A program made the position numbers and the translations under genes. Below are positions 60,356 through 64,000 of a DNA stretch of 64,000 nucleotides, piece after piece. The DNA is from Oscheius dolichura (taxonomy: Eukaryota; Nematoda; Chromadorea; Rhabditida; Rhabditidae), in assembly GCA_932521035.1 (NCBI GenBank), contig OW051497.1, forward strand, positions 2,542,001-2,606,000. The letters run 5' to 3'. Positions within the stretch are counted from its first letter, which is position 1, and every line of letters begins with the position of its first letter. Below the pieces are notes generated by a model. The model did not search any database. It worked only from the letters and a program-made list of their open reading frames with translations, and was not told the origin of the DNA.

Positions 60356-61014
60356 AGATGTTCTCTTCTTCATATATTTATACCATCAGGTTCCCTCCCT
60401 TGTCAATTTTTTCCAGGGCGCAGACGTCACTTGATTTGTGATTCTAGCAACCCACGTTTAATTTAAATTGTTTTAACCAAAACAGAAGTTCATATCTTTC
60501 CTCTGTCACAAGACCTTTACGAAGGCGTCGGGTATAATTTGCTCCACGTGGGGAAGATGACCCTCGGTCGGAGCACAGGGTTCACTGACTGACTGCCCTT
60601 ACTGTTGTTTAGAAGGAGAGCTGCAGTTAGAGGGAGGTAATGGACTATAATTTTGGAAGTGACATAGACGACTTTATTGAAAAAGGTCGTATAAAATGAG
60701 GCGAACGCAGCATTCGGAGCGAGATTGGCGTTGCTCTTTACTCCATACAACAAACTACTACAACTATTTATTTACTTATCTCAAATTGCGTTAATCTGCA
60801 CCGCGAGAAAGACACCCACAAAGCATTAAAAAGCATTGGTAGCCATTTGCTTCTCCTTGTTTTCAATAACAATACGTGTCGAAACATCCTAACTTTTGTA
60901 GGATTGATGCTTTGATCTCGAAGAGCTTCCTATCTGTTTTTCCGCAGGACCCCTTCAATTTAAAGCAATTATCTCAACCGGCGCTTTAGTTCAAGTTCAT
61001 CCTTATCAGTCTAC
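60356..61014. other. intergenic before 7TM gene 2
   Basis: A minus open frame at 60517-60753 has no domain. Otherwise nothing seen; the right end is the promoter of the receptor at 61015. Confidence 0.5.
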
Positions 61015-62254
61015 ATGATGGCCGACTGTCAAGGTCCTGAGCCTATCATATCCTTCTCTATTCACTATGATGACATAATGAAGAAACCACTGTGTTGCGA
61101 TGTCCTGCAGATTTACTATCCTTGGGTGCAGAGAGGAATATTCGTCATCACTTTTATGATTAACATGTTTGGAGCCTTCTTGATTAAGAGAAGAACTCCT
61201 CCTAGCATGAAAGACTTCGGCCAGTATCTTATGTTCCATCAAGTCGCGTAAGTTATTCTCATATACCCAAAAATACGAAGATGCACAGTGCTACAAACCT
61301 TGACGCCCATTTAACTCTACTCGGTTGTCCTTGCTTTATGTTCCCAATGCTTGGAGTTCATCTTTCTGGATTGTATTCCCTTGCCGGATTTGGGGGATTC
61401 TCTCAACTTCTCCTTTTTCTCGGCAGTGCAGGAGGTAAGCAACCCTAACGCGAAAGAGCCGTACCGTACGAGCTTATAGGATACATAGCAACAGTTCTTC
61501 TTATGCTTCTCGCCCGTCAACAAGCAATCCTCCCATCAAAGAACCACTTCCACATACCGTATCACCATCAATCCAAGGCAATCTTCCTGATCTTCGCTCT
61601 AATTCTGGGAATCACGTTTCCTATCGCTGCACTGTATCCATTTGTGCAGGCTCCTGCAAAAGTCCAATACCAGACGGTATGCTGGTGACTTCTATTCTAT
61701 CAATGATTAGTTACAGTACTACCCATGCCTGTCGATTGCTCTTTGGGATGAGAATACATATGTCCTAGAGCACGAGAGCGAGCAGAAAATTGTAACAATA
61801 GTCAACGCCTTGATGGTGCTCTTCTTTATATTGTTGGGTTTCTTAACCATCCCGACCATTTATCTGCTAACCTGTAGTACTAAAGTAATGTCAGAGAAGA
61901 GGAGGAAAATGCAAGTTGTCTACTTTTGCTGCCTCCTTGCTCAAATATCCCTACCGGCAATTATTTCCACTGGTCCAATCGCTCTGTTCGCTGTCACTGG
62001 GCATAACTTCTATAATAGACGTGGGAGATCATTAAGTTTCGGTTACAAGTTTTCATTCAGTGTCATTCAACAATATCATAATCCATATCACCTCTCTACA
62101 TGGAGCAATTTCGACCCTTACTATGATCTGGTCTTATAAATGCTATCGTATAGCTGTTTGGAACATGATTAGATTTAAGAGGACGGCCCCAGGTACCACA
62201 GAAATCGTTTACCGGAACGAGGAAATGTCTTGCAGTGCACATTATTACGACTGA
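61015..62254 (+). CDS. nematode 7TM chemoreceptor-type protein 2 (Srh-like)
   Basis: Starts MMADCQGPEPIISF. Exons from 61015-61247, then from about 61290, 61480, 61715 and 62080. Helices seen include GIFVITFMINMFGAFLI, GGFSQLLLFLGSAGG, AIFLIFALILGITFPIAALY and ALMVLFFILLGFLTIPTIYL. Motifs: ARQQAILPSKNHFH after helix 3, KMQVVYFCCLLAQISLPAII at helix 6, and HGAISTLTMIWSYKCYR at helix 7, which is diagnostic of the nematode Str/Srh receptor superfamily. Ends MSCSAHYYD. Likely a chemosensory receptor; ligand unknown. Confidence 0.82.
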
Positions 62255-62262
62255 GCGTCGAA

Positions 62263-62496
62263 CTACCGATTCGTAGAACTTAGCAGTAACTGCAAAAAGA
62301 CCACTTCTTCCCCTAAACCGTTCATTATAGAAAGGAAATGATTATGCTGCGTCTGACTACGTATTGCACGTAGTTGAGAACCGATTAATGTTGATTTAAT
62401 TGTGCCCGAAGAATATCGAAAATCCTGAACCGCGATAATTGAACTTGGGTGGACATTTAACTTTTTTAGGACTTGGGTGCGTTGAAAATAGTTCAA
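62263..62496 (-). pseudogene. 7TM receptor fragment
   Basis: On the minus strand LKKLNVH recurs exactly as in the adjacent receptor (62547-63807, at about 63010), and the underlying DNA TGGACATTTAACTTTTTTAG is identical in both places. Here it is followed by unrelated open sequence without helices. This looks like a leftover exon of a deleted or truncated tandem copy. Confidence 0.55.
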
Positions 62497-62546
62497 TATT
62501 TATTCTATACCTGTACATTTTCATTTTCTGTAATTTGATAAATCTG

Positions 62547-63807
62547 TCATTTCTCTATAACTGCCACTGGCTGATTCCGAGGGGAGGAGTGGCTAACAAC
62601 TCCAGGACCCTTCCCGCCTCTTCGGAATATCAATCTCTTGTATTCCAACACCATCATCAAGTAAACGAAGGCACTTAGAAAGGGAAAGAGGGAATCCACC
62701 CAGAGGACTGTTGACTGTATGAGGAAACTGTTCGTGTAGCCCTGGTTCAAGATAAAGAACTGTATTGACGGGATAAATCCTATAGTCGGCAGAAGAGCCT
62801 GCATCGTTAGCATCTGAAAAGGTCAATTTGTAGCTCTCTTTCTAGACCAAAAGGCTAACTACATGACTAAATTAAATTATTAATAGCGCCGTAAATTGGA
62901 AAGCTAAAAAGGCTTCGACCAGGAAATTTCTTGATCTCCGGGAAAAAAATCTGACCTTGATAATTCTTCTCTGTAGTGCTATAGTAGAATTTGATAAGGT
63001 TGCATCCGTATGGACATTTAACTTTTTTAGGATGATCATTCTCACAATGAGGGAGATATTGGATGAGACAACACTGCAGAATATCAGAATAAAGAAGAAT
63101 ATTTTAAACTGAAGTGAAATGTTTGCCAGAGAAGGATTGAAGCCCACCTCAACACCGTCTATACTCTGGAACCCGTAAACTGGATATGTTTCAAAAGTGT
63201 GTCTGTCAATCTTCCCTATGGAGATTAAATATTCTTTTGTACTGGGTGGAGCATAGATAGAAATGACTAGTATCTAAAAAAGGCCAATTCGTTAAAAGAA
63301 GAAGAAACCTTACCAGTAGTCCGATGTTAGGAACAACCAATATTACAGTAATCAGTACCAATGAAGAGGCTTTAGGCATCTGACGAGTGAGGATATAGAG
63401 CCGGACTATTATGTTGATTGGAACAATAGCCGCCGCTACAGCCAGCGATTGCAGATAGATACAAGTAGAGTAGTAGCAGAACTGGGGTCCAAAGAGACCA
63501 CAGATTCCATATGATGACAACGCGATGTCATCGGGAGCAGGGATGACCCTAAATTCAATGCATGTTCGTCATTAGAATGAAACTACCGTGGCATGGAGAT
63601 GAATCCAAAAATCCCGGCAATGAATTCTGAGGAAGAATGAGCTCTCATGAAGAAGGTATTGTTCTTGTATTTTTTAGGAGTACGAAATATGCTCAGATAT
63701 ATAACCAGTCCGCTGGCTGCGGTTCCAATAATAAAGGTGGAGGTCCACAAAATCCGCATGCCAAATCCCAAGAAGTCCATGGTATAGAGAACTGAAAGAA
63801 CGGGCAT
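62547..63807 (-). CDS. nematode 7TM chemoreceptor-type protein 3
   Basis: Reads leftward. A TCTCTTTTAG acceptor-like site sits 3 nt before ATG 63807, so this is either a trans-spliced start or an internal exon of a longer gene. Helices: TSTFIIGTAASGLVIYLSIF, LQSLAVAAAIVPINIIVRLY, SLVLITVILVVPNIGLL, FKIFFFILIFCSVVSSNISL and MLTMQALLPTIGFIPSIQFF, then VLWVDSLFPFLSAFVYLMMV. The 'ALLP.IG..P' of helix 6 is typical of Str-type receptors. Ends ...RNQPVAVIEK at 62547. Ligand unknown. Confidence 0.75.
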
Positions 63808-64000
63808 CAACTAAAAGAGAGCAAATAGTTCTATTCAGACACTTTTATATTCTAAAGCAATCAGATACAGAATACGAAAAGCGGCGTGCTCTCTTAATTT
63901 ATAACGAGGAGGAAGGAAAAACGTGATTCTGATAAGAAAGGGAAATTGGAGAGGCAGACAATGAGACCAGAAGATCTGTTCTCTGTGTTGCCATAAACAA
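63808..64000. other. right edge, upstream of 7TM gene 3
   Basis: AT-rich to mixed sequence on the 5' side of the last receptor; may hold its promoter or an earlier exon. Nothing certain. Confidence 0.4.

Noticed and set aside
1-64000. CRISPR array, bacterial operon or prophage signals
   Set aside because: Spliced genes, poly-A signals and receptor families show animal nuclear DNA; no regularly spaced repeat array was seen.

Overview
This is nuclear DNA of a small-genome animal, most likely a nematode outside the Caenorhabditis group. The evidence: genes split by very short introns (mostly 33-50 nt, GT...TTTCAG/TTTTAG); chemoreceptor-type 7TM genes at the right end with the 'HGxxST...YR' ending of nematode serpentine receptors; a cathepsin L-like protease; an Ig+EGF membrane protein like C. 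elegans IGEG proteins; and acceptor-like TTTCAG just before some ATGs, as expected for spliced-leader trans-splicing. Several genes (a Maelstrom-like protein, a class XV-like MyTH4-FERM myosin, a CFAP57-like protein) are not ones I would expect from C. elegans, which suggests another, perhaps early-branching, nematode lineage. No species can be named from sequence alone.

Layout. 1-2.9 kb: non-coding, with a degenerate tRNA-like sequence. 2.9-4.7 kb (+): Ig-EGF-TM protein. 5.8-7.2 kb (+): cathepsin-type cysteine protease. 7.5-9.3 kb (-): F-box-like gene. 10.0-11.7 kb (+): TMEM129 E3 ligase. 12.1-13.3 kb (-): NYN/Zc3h12a ribonuclease resembling the RDE-8 type. 15.1-18.3 kb (-): Maelstrom-like HMG-box protein. 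18.3-33.9 kb: repeat-rich and gene-poor, with a large inverted duplication, dispersed repeat copies, tandem repeats, a TTAA-ended MITE, a 23-base poly-C run and a few small genes. 29.7-36.2 kb (+): three diverged tandem copies of an unrecognised type I membrane-protein family. 38.2-38.9 kb (+): an unknown 212-aa protein. 39.8-50.3 kb (+): a giant MyTH4-FERM myosin. 50.7-57.1 kb (+): a second F-box-like gene, a small unknown gene whose end overlaps the start of a CFAP57-like gene, and a second TTAA MITE inside an intron. 57.2-64 kb: three 7TM receptors and a receptor fragment.

How the genes may fit together. The NYN ribonuclease and the Maelstrom-like gene are neighbours on the same strand and both belong to families used in germline small-RNA silencing. 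The three type I proteins and the 7TM receptors are local duplications typical of fast-evolving nematode surface proteins. The small 129-aa gene and the CFAP57-like gene overlap by 26 nt and may be one transcription unit. The other genes look like independent housekeeping or tissue genes. Exon boundaries were read by eye from splice signals and frame; where exon lengths were summed they give whole codons, and this is stated in the entries.
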